Assembly: GCA_946553025.1 (NCBI GenBank)
Contig: CAMNRM010000002.1
Coordinates: 89,708-153,707, forward strand
From: an uncultured Clostridium sp.
GTDB lineage: Bacteria; Bacillota; Clostridia; Lachnospirales; Lachnospiraceae
Direction of reading: 5' to 3'
Length of the DNA: 64,000 bases
Shown: positions 34,855 to 43,655 of the stretch, in pieces
How the letters are laid out: each line of letters opens with the position of its first letter
How positions within the stretch are numbered: position 1 is the first letter of the stretch
Notes under the pieces: generated by a model
The model's input: only the letters and a program-made list of their open reading frames with translations
Databases searched by the model: none
Told to the model about the DNA's origin: nothing
Program-made: the position numbers and the translations under genes

Positions 34855-36183
34855 CTACTGCCCCTTTTCCTTTCTCTCGCGGATAATCATCCGCAGCGCC
34901 GTTCCCCGGAAGCCAAAGGCATTCCGGATTTGATTTTCCAGATACCGGGTATAGGAAAAATGCATTAATTCCTTATCATTGACAAAAACCACAAAGGTCG
35001 GCGGCTTAATCGCGGCCTGGGTAATATAAAAGAGCTTCAGCCGTTTTCCCTTATCCGAAGGCGGCTGCTGAAGAGCCACCGCTTCCATCATAATCTCATT
35101 GAGAACGCCCGTGGAAACCCGAAGGCTCTGGTTTTCCCGCACCATATCAATCGTATCAAACAGCTTTCCCAGCCGCTGTCCGGTTGCCGCAGAGATGAAC
35201 AGATACTCCGCATAGGGCATAAAGGATAAGATCTCTTTCAGCTTTCGGGTGTATTCATAGATGGTCTTGTCATTCTTTTCAATGGCGTCCCATTTATTGA
35301 CCGCAACGATAATTCCCTTTCCCCGATCATGGGCGATTCCGGCAATTTTGGCATCCTGTTCCGTAACCCCCTCTTTGGCGTCAATCACCACAACCACCAC
35401 GTCGGCCCGCTCCACCGCCGTTACCGTGCGGATAATGCTGTAGCGCTCCAAGTCCTCCTTGACCTTGCTCTTTCGGCGAAGCCCCGCCGTATCGATAAAG
35501 ACATACTCCGTACCGTTATGCACGATTTCCGTGTCCACGGCGTCCCGGGTCGTCCCCGCAATATCCGAAACAATCACCCGGTTTTCCCCTAAAAGCTTGT
35601 TGATAATCGAAGACTTCCCCACATTGGGTTTTCCGACAATCGCTATGCGCGGGCGCTCGTCTTCCTCCTCGTCTTCATCCGCCGGGGCAAAATGCCGGAT
35701 CACCTCATCTAAAAGGTCGCCGATCCCCAAGCGGGAGGCGGCAGAAACCGGCATGGGATCACCGATCCCCAGATTGTAAAATTCATAGACGTCATTGCCG
35801 AATTTCTGCTGGCTGTCCACCTTATTCACGGCAAGCACCACCGGTTTTCTGGACTTGCGCAGCATATCCGCCACCTTCTGATCGGCGTCAACCATGCCCT
35901 GACGGACATCCACGATAAAGATAATCACGTCCGCTGTCTGTATGGCAATCTCTGCCTGTTCCCGCATCTGGGAAAAGATGATATCGCGGCTGTCCGGCTC
36001 GATACCGCCGGTATCAATTAAGGTAAAACTCCGGTTCAGCCATGTACAGTCGGCATAAATCCTGTCCCTGGTAACGCCCGGGGTATCTTTAACGATAGAA
36101 ACTGCAGAACCGGCCAATACATTAAACAGGGTGGATTTCCCTACATTCGGCCTTCCTACAATAGCTACTACTGGTTTGCTCAT
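34855..36183 (-). CDS. der: Ribosome-assembly GTPase Der (EngA)
   Basis: 442 residues with two tandem GTPase domains: first GRPNVGKST (about 8-16), DTGG and NKVD; second GKPNVGKSS (about 183-191), DTAG and NKWD. The C-terminal KH-like domain ([33 protein letters not shown]) is complete. Der is essential for 50S assembly. TTAAGGAGAATAAACT precedes the ATG. der-plsY-gpsA is a common Firmicutes order. Confidence 0.97.
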   Translation of the reverse strand: MSKPVVAIVGRPNVGKSTLFNVLAGSAVSIVKDTPGVTRDRIYADCTWLNRSFTLIDTGGIEPDSRDIIFSQMREQAEIAIQTADVIIFIVDVRQGMVDADQKVADMLRKSRKPVVLAVNKVDSQQKFGNDVYEFYNLGIGDPMPVSAASRLGIGDLLDEVIRHFAPADEDEEEDERPRIAIVGKPNVGKSSIINKLLGENRVIVSDIAGTTRDAVDTEIVHNGTEYVFIDTAGLRRKSKVKEDLERYSIIRTVTAVERADVVVVVIDAKEGVTEQDAKIAGIAHDRGKGIIVAVNKWDAIEKNDKTIYEYTRKLKEILSFMPYAEYLFISAATGQRLGKLFDTIDMVRENQSLRVSTGVLNEIMMEAVALQQPPSDKGKRLKLFYITQAAIKPPTFVVFVNDKELMHFSYTRYLENQIRNAFGFRGTALRMIIRERKEKGQ

Positions 36184-36210
36184 AGTTTATTCTCCTTAAA
36201 TCCTGTTCTG

Positions 36211-37581
36211 CTATGGTGCAGTTCTCGGTTCATAGCCGGAAAACGGCATAGAATCTTCCTTCGCAGGCCGTCCAAGTACGGCATCAACCAAATCTTGTCC
36301 GCTTGATTTTACAATATGAACCGGAACTTGTAAAGCCCTTTCCAAATCCGCCTTTGTCCAGTCATCCAGGAAAACTTCCTCGCCGCTGCGGAAAAGTGAA
36401 GAGGAGAGCAAAAGCCGGCTTCCCAAAGGCTTTCCCTGAAGCTGGGCGGCCAGATCCTGCCCGGTAAGCAGTCCGGTAACGGTGATTTTCTCGCCGAAAA
36501 AGGTATTGACCACCGGATAAAGATAAACTTCCCTTCCCGGAAACCGGCGGGTAATCTGCTGTAAGCACTGCCGGATATGGTCTGCGGCAAGAAGCCCGGT
36601 CGCTATGGAGAGGGTTTCTTTTTTCCCGTCGTCCGTCTGGCCTTCAAGGGCCTCGGCTACCTCGTCCATAAGAAGCCTTAACATCCCCACGCCGTTTTCC
36701 AGCTGCAGGTATCCGTCATAGCGTTCGGCTTTTGGAAGCTCCCTCCCGGCTAAAAGATAAAACTCATCGCTGGCATGGATGAAATGTATCCCGTGCTTTT
36801 TAACGATTTTCTTCTGCCAGCGTTCAATTAAATCAATCGTCTGTTCTGCGTCCTCTTTTGCAAATGGCTCTAGCGGATAAAGTCCTTCCCTGTATTGTGT
36901 CAGGCCCACCGGAACCACGGAAACGCTCTCCATCACCGGAATATAGTTCACCAGATCGCCAATCGTGCGTTCCAGCTCTTCCCCGTCATTGATGCCCTTG
37001 CAGAGTACAATCTGCCCGTTCATCGGTGTTCCTGCGGCAAAAAGCCGATCCATCATCCCCAGAGCCTTTCCCGCAAAACGGTTATTCAGCATCTTGCAGC
37101 GAAGTTCAGGGTTCGTGGTATGGACGGAAATATTAATCGGCGAAAGATGAAATTTAATTATCCGGTCAATATCCTTTTCCTTCATATTCGTCAGCGTAAT
37201 ATAATTTCCCTGGAGAAAGGAAAGACGGGAATCATCATCCTTAAAATACAGGGTTTCTCTCATCCCCGGCGGCATTTGGTCGATAAAGCAGAAGATGCAC
37301 CGGTTGCAGCAGGACTTATACTCGCTCATCAGGCTGTTTTCAAAGGTAATCCCCAGATCCTCATATTCATTTTCAATATCCAGCTCCCACTCTTCTCCGT
37401 CAGCCTTCTGCACGACCATCAACAAAGACGGGCTGTCCACATAGTATTCATAGTCAAAAACATCTTCGATTTCATTACCGTTAATGGATAATACAATATC
37501 CCCCGGTTCCAGTTCCAGTTCCTCTCCAATGGAACCCGGGGCCACACCTGCAATCTTATGTCCCTGCGCTTTTCTTTTCAT
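36211..37581 (-). CDS. DUF512/PDZ radical SAM protein (TIGR03279 type)
   Basis: 456 residues. The N-terminal PDZ-like region (PGSIGEELELEPGDIVLSING) is followed by the radical-SAM-like cluster CCNRCIFCFIDQMPPGMRETLYFKDDD, with cysteines spaced CX3CX2C at about 92-99. DUF512 follows (GREVYLYPVVNTFFGEKITVTGLLTG). Members are widespread in clostridia and cyanobacteria. Their substrate is unknown. A link with der and ribosome maturation is often suggested by position. It sits 27 bp ahead of der on the same strand. Confidence 0.88.
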   Translation of the reverse strand: MKRKAQGHKIAGVAPGSIGEELELEPGDIVLSINGNEIEDVFDYEYYVDSPSLLMVVQKADGEEWELDIENEYEDLGITFENSLMSEYKSCCNRCIFCFIDQMPPGMRETLYFKDDDSRLSFLQGNYITLTNMKEKDIDRIIKFHLSPINISVHTTNPELRCKMLNNRFAGKALGMMDRLFAAGTPMNGQIVLCKGINDGEELERTIGDLVNYIPVMESVSVVPVGLTQYREGLYPLEPFAKEDAEQTIDLIERWQKKIVKKHGIHFIHASDEFYLLAGRELPKAERYDGYLQLENGVGMLRLLMDEVAEALEGQTDDGKKETLSIATGLLAADHIRQCLQQITRRFPGREVYLYPVVNTFFGEKITVTGLLTGQDLAAQLQGKPLGSRLLLSSSLFRSGEEVFLDDWTKADLERALQVPVHIVKSSGQDLVDAVLGRPAKEDSMPFSGYEPRTAP

Positions 37582-37794
37582 TCTGCGTGCTCCTGTTTTA
37601 TAATTAACGGTTTTTCTGCAATCCGTTTTTTCTTTTTTTATATTTACCCATGATTTTCCATAAAACCTGTTCTGTCTTTTATCATAGCAAGATTATTTCC
37701 TTTTGTAAAGCCGCTCTCATCCTTCTTTTCTTCTTTTTAAGTATTCTGTATACTTTATGTATTGGAAAAAAAGCACTAAAATGTCCGAAATCTA

Positions 37795-37824
37795 TTGACG
37801 ATCGTTGGGAAAAAATGATATAAA
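37795..37824 (+). promoter_or_regulatory. prs promoter
   Basis: TTGACG, 18 bases, TATAAA, about 48 bases before the prs ATG. The leader ends in TGGAGGACATGCCTC. Confidence 0.7.
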
Positions 37825-37872
37825 CAAAGTAGAAATACCAACTGTACATCCAAGAAATGGAGGACATGCCTC

Positions 37873-39081
37873 ATGGCAAACAATTACGTCTTTAACGATT
37901 CTCTCCCCATTGCACCGCTGAAAATCGCTGCGCTGGAAAGTATTACACCGTTGGCACAGAAAGTAAACGAGCACATCCTGAAATTCCGACAGAATGATAC
38001 CGAAGAACTTATCCGCAGAAAAGCTGATCTTCACTATCGAGGCTATGACGTAGAATCTTACCTTTTATCCTGTACATGCCCCCGTTTCGGATCGGGAGAA
38101 GCCAAAGCGGTGATTAAAGAATCAACCAGGGGAACCGATATCTTTGCCATGGTGGATGTCACCAACTACAGTTGTACCTATAAGGTCAACGGCTTTATCA
38201 ACCATATGTCGCCGGATGATCATTTCCAGGATTTAAAACGGCTTATCGGTGCATGTGTGGCCACGGCCCATCGGGTGAATGTCATTATGCCCTTTCTCTA
38301 TGAGAGCCGCCAGCATAAAAAAAGCCACCGGGAATCCTTAGACTGTGCGATGGCCTTACAGGAATTAGTAAGCATGGGCGTGAGCAATATTATTACCTTC
38401 GACGCCCACGACCCCAGGGTGCAGAATGCCATCCCCTTAAACGGTTTTGACAATTTCATGCCCACCTACCAGTTTGTCAAGGCTCTGTTTGAACACGACC
38501 AAAGCTTAAAAATTGATAAGGATCACCTGATGATTATCAGCCCCGACGAAGGTGCCATGAACCGCGCCGTCTATCTGGCAAACAACCTGGGCGTCGATGT
38601 GGGAATGTTTTACAAGCGCCGCGACTATTCCCGGGTAATTAACGGCAGAAACCCCATCGTGGCGCACGAGTTTTTAGGAACCTCCGTGGAAGGAAAAACG
38701 GTGCTGATTATCGACGATATGATTTCCTCCGGGGAAAGTATGCTCGATACGGCAAGGGAATTAAAAGATCGGAAGGCTTCCAAGGTCATCGTCTGCTGTA
38801 CCTTCGGCCTGTTTACCAGCGGCTGGCAGAAATTCGATGAATTTTATGACAAAGGTTACATCGACTATGTAATCACCACGAATTTAAACTACCGCCCTGC
38901 CGCACTTTTAGAGCGGCCCTGGTACATCGAAGCGGATATGAGTAAATATATGGCGGCAATTATTAACTCCTTCAACCACGATGTTTCTATCGGACGCACA
39001 CTCACGCCCACCGAAAAAATCCAGAAGCTTATCCGCCTTCATCAAAACGACGGCTATGACTATTTTCAGACGATATTCTGA
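37873..39081 (+). CDS. prs: Ribose-phosphate pyrophosphokinase, long clostridial type
   Basis: 402 residues, about 85 longer than classical PRPP synthetase. The long form is common in Lachnospiraceae. Key segments are FDAHDPRVQNAIP (around 176-188), SPDEGAMNRA and the PRPP-binding loop VLIIDDMISSGESMLDTA. It makes PRPP from ribose-5-phosphate and ATP for nucleotide, His and Trp synthesis. The N-terminal 70 residues and the C-terminal tail (TEKIQKLIRLHQNDGYDYFQ) extend beyond the classical core. GGAGGAC lies upstream. It is monocistronic, with its own promoter. Confidence 0.92.
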   Translation: MANNYVFNDSLPIAPLKIAALESITPLAQKVNEHILKFRQNDTEELIRRKADLHYRGYDVESYLLSCTCPRFGSGEAKAVIKESTRGTDIFAMVDVTNYSCTYKVNGFINHMSPDDHFQDLKRLIGACVATAHRVNVIMPFLYESRQHKKSHRESLDCAMALQELVSMGVSNIITFDAHDPRVQNAIPLNGFDNFMPTYQFVKALFEHDQSLKIDKDHLMIISPDEGAMNRAVYLANNLGVDVGMFYKRRDYSRVINGRNPIVAHEFLGTSVEGKTVLIIDDMISSGESMLDTARELKDRKASKVIVCCTFGLFTSGWQKFDEFYDKGYIDYVITTNLNYRPAALLERPWYIEADMSKYMAAIINSFNHDVSIGRTLTPTEKIQKLIRLHQNDGYDYFQTIF

Positions 39082-39111
39082 TGTGCCGGATTGTTTATTC
39101 ATACAATTTAA

Positions 39112-39139
39112 GCGGAAGGTCTTTGTTCCGGCCTTCCGC
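39112..39139. terminator. Hairpin between convergent prs and pgeF
   Basis: GCGGAAGG and CCTTCCGC form a perfect 8-bp stem with a 12-base loop between the two convergent genes. Neither side has a strong T run, so it may be a weak bidirectional terminator. Confidence 0.5.
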
Positions 39140-39148
39140 CTGCAGCTT

Positions 39149-40012
39149 TCACGTTTCGGCAATTCCCAGAAATGCCGCCAGATTTCCCCGGTTTTCCCCG
39201 CATTTTCGGTGAGAGAATAAATACTCTGCGTTACAGCGGGTGCAGATATTGGTCACGGTAATCCGATCCCGGCAGACGCCCGCCTCTTCAAGAATTACCG
39301 CATTCGCCTTCCATAAATCCAGCTGGTATTTTCCGGGTTTTTCGTTTTTCGTCCAAAGGCTCTCCCAGTCCTTTCTTGCAAAATTCTTCTGAAACTCTTC
39401 GACAACCTCTTCCCCCACCTCAAAGCAGTCCTTACAGATACTTGGGCCAATACAGGCGGTCACATCCTCAGGGCGGGTTCCAAAGGCTGTATTCATTGCC
39501 TGAAGGGTTTTTTCTCCCATCCGGTTTACCGTTCCCCTCCAGCCGGAATGACTTAAGCCGACGGCACGGTTTACCGGATCGACAAAATACAGCGGCACAC
39601 AGTCCGCATAAAAAGTAACCAGGGTAATTCCCGGGATATCACAGATCAATCCGTCCACGTCCCGGTAATCCCGCGAAGCAGTCACGCCTTTTCCCTCGTC
39701 CTCCCGCGTCACCTGACGGATATTTACGGTGTGCGTCTGCCAGGAAACCACCATCCGGTTTCTGTCCACGCCAAGGGCATCCGCCATCCGCGTAAAGTTT
39801 TCCAGCACATGCTCCGGGTCATCGCCTCTGCTGTAAGAAAAATTCATCGTAGAAAACTTTCCCGTGCTTGCCCCGCCCAGACGGGTGGAGAAGCCATTGA
39901 CCACAAAGCCCATCTCTTCCAGCACCCGGAAAGACAAAAAAGGTGCCGCAGCGTGGGTATCCGTCCGGAAAACCCGGCGCTTATCTGCATAGTTCCACTG
40001 TATCTGTTCCAT
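39149..40012 (-). CDS. pgeF: Peptidoglycan editing factor PgeF / YfiH-type (polyphenol oxidase fold)
   Basis: 287 residues from ATG 40012, preceded by GGAGGAGGAT. Two earlier in-frame ATGs sit within that purine run. The motifs are FSTRLGG, VVSWQTHT, YADCVPLYFVDP, LSHSGWRGTV and CIGPSICKDCFEVG, the His/Cys zinc ligands of the YfiH family. PgeF removes wrongly incorporated Ser from peptidoglycan precursors in E. coli. Purine nucleoside deamination has also been reported for relatives. The assignment to family is firm and the main activity here is uncertain. Confidence 0.88.
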   Translation of the reverse strand: MEQIQWNYADKRRVFRTDTHAAAPFLSFRVLEEMGFVVNGFSTRLGGASTGKFSTMNFSYSRGDDPEHVLENFTRMADALGVDRNRMVVSWQTHTVNIRQVTREDEGKGVTASRDYRDVDGLICDIPGITLVTFYADCVPLYFVDPVNRAVGLSHSGWRGTVNRMGEKTLQAMNTAFGTRPEDVTACIGPSICKDCFEVGEEVVEEFQKNFARKDWESLWTKNEKPGKYQLDLWKANAVILEEAGVCRDRITVTNICTRCNAEYLFSHRKCGENRGNLAAFLGIAET

Positions 40013-40132
40013 ATCCTCCTCCATCATCGCTCATCGTCTGCCGCCGTCTGCGTTTAAACCTGTTCCAAAAACATCTAATCTGCGCTCAGGTCTATTCAAA
40101 AAGCTGCCGTTCTGTATCTGCGTCTGCTGCTT

Positions 40133-40474
40133 TTAAAAAGCACCCCGGATTAAAGAAATCTTTTCCCCGGCAATGCCGACCACATCAAAACGGCAGGGAA
40201 CGTCTTCGCCGTACCTTTTTTGGTAGAGGTAGTACCGGGCAGCATTTCGGATTTTCTGCTGTTTTTTTGCATCCACAGCCTCTGCGGGCGCACCGCTGTG
40301 CAGGTTCTTCCGGTATTTTACCTCGATAAAAACAAGGACATCCTTATCCCGGGCAATAATATCCACCTCACCCTGGCGGCAGGCGAAATTTAGTTCCACA
40401 ATCTGGTATCCCTGTTTCTTTAAATAATCCGCCGCAAAAAGTTCATAGCGTCTTCCCAGTTCCCGCTTATCCAT
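40133..40474 (-). CDS. UPF0102/YraN family nuclease-fold protein
   Basis: 113 residues from ATG 40474, which overlaps the rnhB stop by eight bases. A longer in-frame start would lie deep in rnhB. The motifs QGEVDIIARD and VFIEVKYR form the ExD/ExK-type restriction-endonuclease-like core. Family function is not established. It is the usual last member of the rplS-lepB-ylqF-rnhB-yraN cluster and is probably translationally coupled to rnhB. Confidence 0.9.
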   Translation of the reverse strand: MDKRELGRRYELFAADYLKKQGYQIVELNFACRQGEVDIIARDKDVLVFIEVKYRKNLHSGAPAEAVDAKKQQKIRNAARYYLYQKRYGEDVPCRFDVVGIAGEKISLIRGAF

Positions 40475-41153
40475 TTGCCTTATCTGCCTCTTCTCCTTCG
40501 TCTGCTTTAACAAATTTTCCGATAAAGGTTCTGCGGTGAATGGGGCAGGGGCCTTCATTTTTAAGAGCCTGGATATGGGCAGCCGTACCGTAACCCTTAT
40601 GTTTGGCAAATCCGTAGTTCGGATACTGCTTATCATAGTCCGTCATCAGGTGATCCCTGGTTACTTTTGCTAAGACACTTGCCGCGGCAATGGAAAGGCT
40701 TTTGGCATCTCCATGGATGATTTTTACCTGTTTGATTTCCTTTGGCAGCCCGGGGATTTCCACGGCGTCATTTAGAAGTACCTGAGGAACACAGGAAAGC
40801 TTTCCCACGGCCTGACGCATAGCGGCATAAGTCGCCTGGAGAATATTGATCCGATCAATCTCCTTTGGCTCCACAATCCCCACCGCGTAACTTACGGCCT
40901 TTTCCTGAATTTCCAGAAATAATTCCTCGCGCCGCTTTTCGGAAAGCTTTTTTGAATCGTTCAGATAGAGAATCTTACAGTCTTTTGGTAAAATCACAGC
41001 CCCGGCGACCACAGGCCCGGCCAGAGGCCCTCTTCCCGCCTCGTCAATTCCGCAGATATGGGCAGCCCAGCCATACTCGTGCTCATAGGTAAGCATTTCT
41101 TCCAGGCGCAAAAGTTCTTTTTCCAGCTTCTCTCCCGTTAATTTTCCTGCCAT
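40467..41153 (-). CDS. rnhB: Ribonuclease HII
   Basis: 228 residues. CGIDEAGRGPLAGPVVAGAV carries the catalytic Asp-Glu pair. ILQATYAAMRQAV, IHGDAKSLSIAAASVLAKVTRDH and YGFAKHKGYGT complete the family pattern. It removes RNA primers and single ribonucleotides from DNA. GAGAGGATAATCAAA precedes the ATG. The 164-bp gap before it holds a 14-bp tandem repeat array. The other RNase H class, RNase HI, is also encoded in this window. Confidence 0.96.
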   Translation of the reverse strand: MAGKLTGEKLEKELLRLEEMLTYEHEYGWAAHICGIDEAGRGPLAGPVVAGAVILPKDCKILYLNDSKKLSEKRREELFLEIQEKAVSYAVGIVEPKEIDRINILQATYAAMRQAVGKLSCVPQVLLNDAVEIPGLPKEIKQVKIIHGDAKSLSIAAASVLAKVTRDHLMTDYDKQYPNYGFAKHKGYGTAAHIQALKNEGPCPIHRRTFIGKFVKADEGEEADKANG

Positions 41154-41190
41154 TTTGATTATCCTCTCTTTTTGGGTACAGGTTTTTTCG

Positions 41191-41300
41191 TTCTTGTGCT
41201 TTTATTCTTGTGTTTTTGTTCCTGTGCTTTTATTCTTGTGTTTTTGTTCTTGTGTTTTTGTTCCTGTATTTTTTATTCTGTTTTTGTTCCTGTGCTTCTG
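41191..41300. repeat. 14-bp tandem repeat array between ylqF and rnhB
   Basis: About seven to eight copies of TTCTTGTGYTTTTR, alternating near-identical units (41191, 41205, 41219, 41233, 41247, 41261, then a shortened unit, 41287). It lies wholly intergenic within the ylqF-rnhB transcription unit. Confidence 0.85.
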
Positions 41301-41317
41301 CCGCGATTCCTGTGTGT

Positions 41318-42154
41318 TTACGGCAGTTCCAGCGTAATCCGTCCCAGCTTTCCGCTTCGGAAATCGTCGAAGAAGGCATTGGAAGCTTTTCCCAGATCGT
41401 AACCTCCGCCTTTCTGCAGACAGCCCCTGACCCGTCCTATCTCCTCCAGTGCCGGGAGCGCTTCGGTTTTATCGATGCCGTAGCGTTCGGCAAGTGCCTG
41501 GGGATAGCGTTCAAGCAGCAGGTTAAGAAGTTCTAAGGCCAGTTCCTCTTTATTTAAAATATCATCATTAATGGAACCAATGTAGGCCAGCTTCTTTCCT
41601 ACCTCCTGATCTTCAAATTTAGGCCAGAGAATTCCCGGTGTGTCTAAAAGTTCCAGAAGCTTACTTAAACGAATCCACTGGTTTCCCTTCGTCACCCCTG
41701 GCTTATTGCCGGTTTTCGTGCAGGCTTTTTTGGCATAGGCATTAATAAAGGTAGATTTTCCCACATTGGGAATGCCAACCACCATCGCACGGATTGGGCG
41801 GTTTTGAATGCCCTTTCGCTTATCCCTCTCCAGCTTTTCCTTACAGGCTTCCGTCACCGCGCCCTGGATTTGCTTTAATCCTGCCCCCGAGCGGCAGTTT
41901 AATTTCACCGCCTGAAAACCCAGACCGGAAAAATAGGAAATCCAGAGATCATTTGCCTTATCATCCGCTAAATCAGCCTTATTCAGCAGGATCAGCCTGG
42001 CTTTTCCCTTTCCCAGCTGATCTATTTCCGGGTTACGGCTGGATAAAGGTGCCCGGGCATCCACCAGTTCAATGATCAGGTCAATTAATTTTACTGCCTC
42101 TTCCATCGCCCGCTTCGCCTTGGTCATATGTCCGGGATACCATTGAATATTCAT
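41318..42154 (-). CDS. ylqF: Ribosome biogenesis GTPase YlqF/RbgA
   Basis: 278 residues with circularly permuted G motifs: G4 LNKADL at about 58, G1 GIPNVGKST at about 127 and G3 DTPG at about 183. The N-terminus NIQWYPGHMTKAKR is diagnostic. RbgA acts in a late step of 50S assembly. GAGGTAAAGGT precedes the ATG. It is 73 bp after lepB, in the conserved rplS-lepB-ylqF-rnhB order. Confidence 0.96.
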   Translation of the reverse strand: MNIQWYPGHMTKAKRAMEEAVKLIDLIIELVDARAPLSSRNPEIDQLGKGKARLILLNKADLADDKANDLWISYFSGLGFQAVKLNCRSGAGLKQIQGAVTEACKEKLERDKRKGIQNRPIRAMVVGIPNVGKSTFINAYAKKACTKTGNKPGVTKGNQWIRLSKLLELLDTPGILWPKFEDQEVGKKLAYIGSINDDILNKEELALELLNLLLERYPQALAERYGIDKTEALPALEEIGRVRGCLQKGGGYDLGKASNAFFDDFRSGKLGRITLELP

Positions 42155-42227
42155 ACCTTTACCTCAATTCTATTTCTGTTTGTCTTGTTCTCAGGTTTCT
42201 TTTTTCTTTTATTCGCGTTCCGGCATC

Positions 42228-42806
42228 TTAACGGATAATACCCATATTTAAGGTAGGGTGAATCCGAAACCAGACCTTTCCGATAATCTGGGATTCCTTT
42301 ACATTACCCACATTGGCAAAACGGCTGTCCTCGCTGGAATCGCGGTTATCGCCCAGAAGAAAATATTCGTCTGCCCCTAATACAACCGGATTCTCCGCCA
42401 GCCCTGCCAGGGCAATTTTTTTCTGTGCTTTAACCATTTCCCCGTCAACTTCCATCGTTATCCCTTTTTCTTCCAGTACCTGGCCGTTGATCAGCACCTG
42501 ACCGTCCTGAATCTGTACGGTTTCTCCGGGCAGACCGATGATCCGCTTAATATTCCTTTTTTGATCTTCCCGCTCAAACACCACCACATCAAAACGCTCC
42601 GGCTTTCCCAAATCTAACTTAAGCTGGTTCATCAGCACAATATCATCCGAATTTAAAAGCGGCGACATGGAATTCCCGGATACCACCACCAGATTGCCGA
42701 AAGCATAGACCGTATAACAGGCCATCGCCACAACCACAATAATATCCGTAATCCAGCAGACAATTCCACGAACCCTGCTTGTCCCATCCTCTCGATAAAA
42801 CTCCAT
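42228..42806 (-). CDS. lepB: Signal peptidase I
   Basis: 192 residues with one N-terminal membrane segment (about 13-37). The catalytic Ser46 is in SGNSMSPLL and Lys87 in NIKRIIGLPGE. The box GDNRDSSEDSRFANVG is complete. It cleaves Sec signal peptides on the outer face. It lies 290 bp after rplS, across a hairpin and a full-length MITE-like repeat that may separate its transcription from rplS. Confidence 0.95.
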   Translation of the reverse strand: MEFYREDGTSRVRGIVCWITDIIVVVAMACYTVYAFGNLVVVSGNSMSPLLNSDDIVLMNQLKLDLGKPERFDVVVFEREDQKRNIKRIIGLPGETVQIQDGQVLINGQVLEEKGITMEVDGEMVKAQKKIALAGLAENPVVLGADEYFLLGDNRDSSEDSRFANVGNVKESQIIGKVWFRIHPTLNMGIIR

Positions 42807-42901
42807 CTATTCCCATCCTGTCTGTTTCATTATAACCTGCAACATACGTTCTGTCGGTTTCATTTCAAACCTGCAAACTGCACCCCGCCCGCACATGGCA
42901 A

Positions 42902-42930
42902 GAAGAGGGCGTTATTAAAACGCCCTCTTC
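42902..42930 (-). terminator. Strong hairpin between rplS and lepB
   Basis: GAAGAGGGCGTT and AACGCCCTCTTC form a 12-bp stem with a short loop. The following sequence on the minus strand (CTTCTTGCC) has only a weak T content, so it may be a terminator or an RNA-stability or attenuation structure. Confidence 0.6.
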
Positions 42931-42952
42931 CCCCGCCGCAGACAGCAGCCAA

Positions 42953-43084
42953 ATTACTGTTCACACGTTCACAGCAACGGGCAAAAATCCATGAAAATCG
43001 CCTTCGTCGATGGGATTTTTGCTCACTGGCCCAGTTTGACATACGGTCAGCGCAGCAAGTGCGCAGACCTACGTGAACAATAAC
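42953..43084. repeat. MITE-like repeat, copy C (full length, 132 bp)
   Basis: Begins TTACTGTTCACACGTTCAC and ends ACGTGAACAATAAC. The centre holds a hairpin GCAAAAATCC/GGGATTTTTGC and a second one GCGCA/TGCGC. It is nearly identical, in inverse orientation, to copy D at 61931-62062. No clear flanking direct repeat remains. Confidence 0.88.
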
Positions 43085-43095
43085 AAATTCGTTAA

Positions 43096-43443
43096 TTACC
43101 GCACTAACTCTTTTACCTTTGCAGCCTTACCCACTCTGTCCCTCAAGTAGTTCAGTTTTGCACGTCTTACCTTACCTCTGCGGACTACTTCAATTTTATC
43201 CACAAACGGAGAATGAACCGGCCAGGTCTTTTCTACACCGATACCGTTAGAATTTTTTCTTACGGTAAAGGTTTCTCTGGCACCGCCGTTCTGCCTTTTT
43301 AAAACGGTTCCCTCAAATACCTGGATTCTCTCGCGGTTTCCTTCTTTAATCTTGTTATACACCTTCACGGTATCGCCAACATGGAACTCCGGCACAGACT
43401 CTTTTAACTGTGTTGCTTCAATGTTCTTAATAATGTCGTTCAT
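43096..43443 (-). CDS. rplS: 50S ribosomal protein L19
   Basis: 115 residues. The N-terminus has [29 protein letters not shown], then [40 protein letters not shown]. Full length and well conserved. It sits at the 30S-50S interface. CAAGGAGGTTCACAA precedes the ATG. It is the first gene of the rplS-lepB-ylqF-rnhB-yraN series. A short tandem repeat lies 120 bp upstream. Confidence 0.97.
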   Translation of the reverse strand: MNDIIKNIEATQLKESVPEFHVGDTVKVYNKIKEGNRERIQVFEGTVLKRQNGGARETFTVRKNSNGIGVEKTWPVHSPFVDKIEVVRRGKVRRAKLNYLRDRVGKAAKVKELVR

Positions 43444-43566
43444 TTGTGAACCTCCTTGTACTATTTGATGTTCTTACCGGCCAGTCTGCCGCAGAGGACC
43501 ATCTCTTTTTATCGTCACAACATTTAAACTCTATCATAGATGGGGGAAAAATGCAACTGTTTTTTC

Positions 43567-43620
43567 TTTTATTTCTGCACTTTATTTCTGCACTTTTATT
43601 TCTGCACAAAATTTCCGCAC
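43567..43620. repeat. 13-14-bp tandem repeat upstream of rplS
   Basis: Four units of the form TTTTATTTCTGCAC (the last degenerate, ending CCGCAC) at 43567, 43581, 43594 and 43608, between the end of the LysM/GH18 gene and the rplS leader. Confidence 0.8.
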
Positions 43621-43655
43621 AACTTTATTATCACCAAAAATTATCTCCGCAAAAT

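Noticed and set aside
36895..37491. 198-codon frame opposite the DUF512 gene
   Set aside because: His/Arg-rich shadow of the radical SAM gene with no ribosome binding site.
41191..41300. Array of short repeats resembling a CRISPR
   Set aside because: Units are 14 bp, directly adjacent, without spacers, and no cas genes are near.
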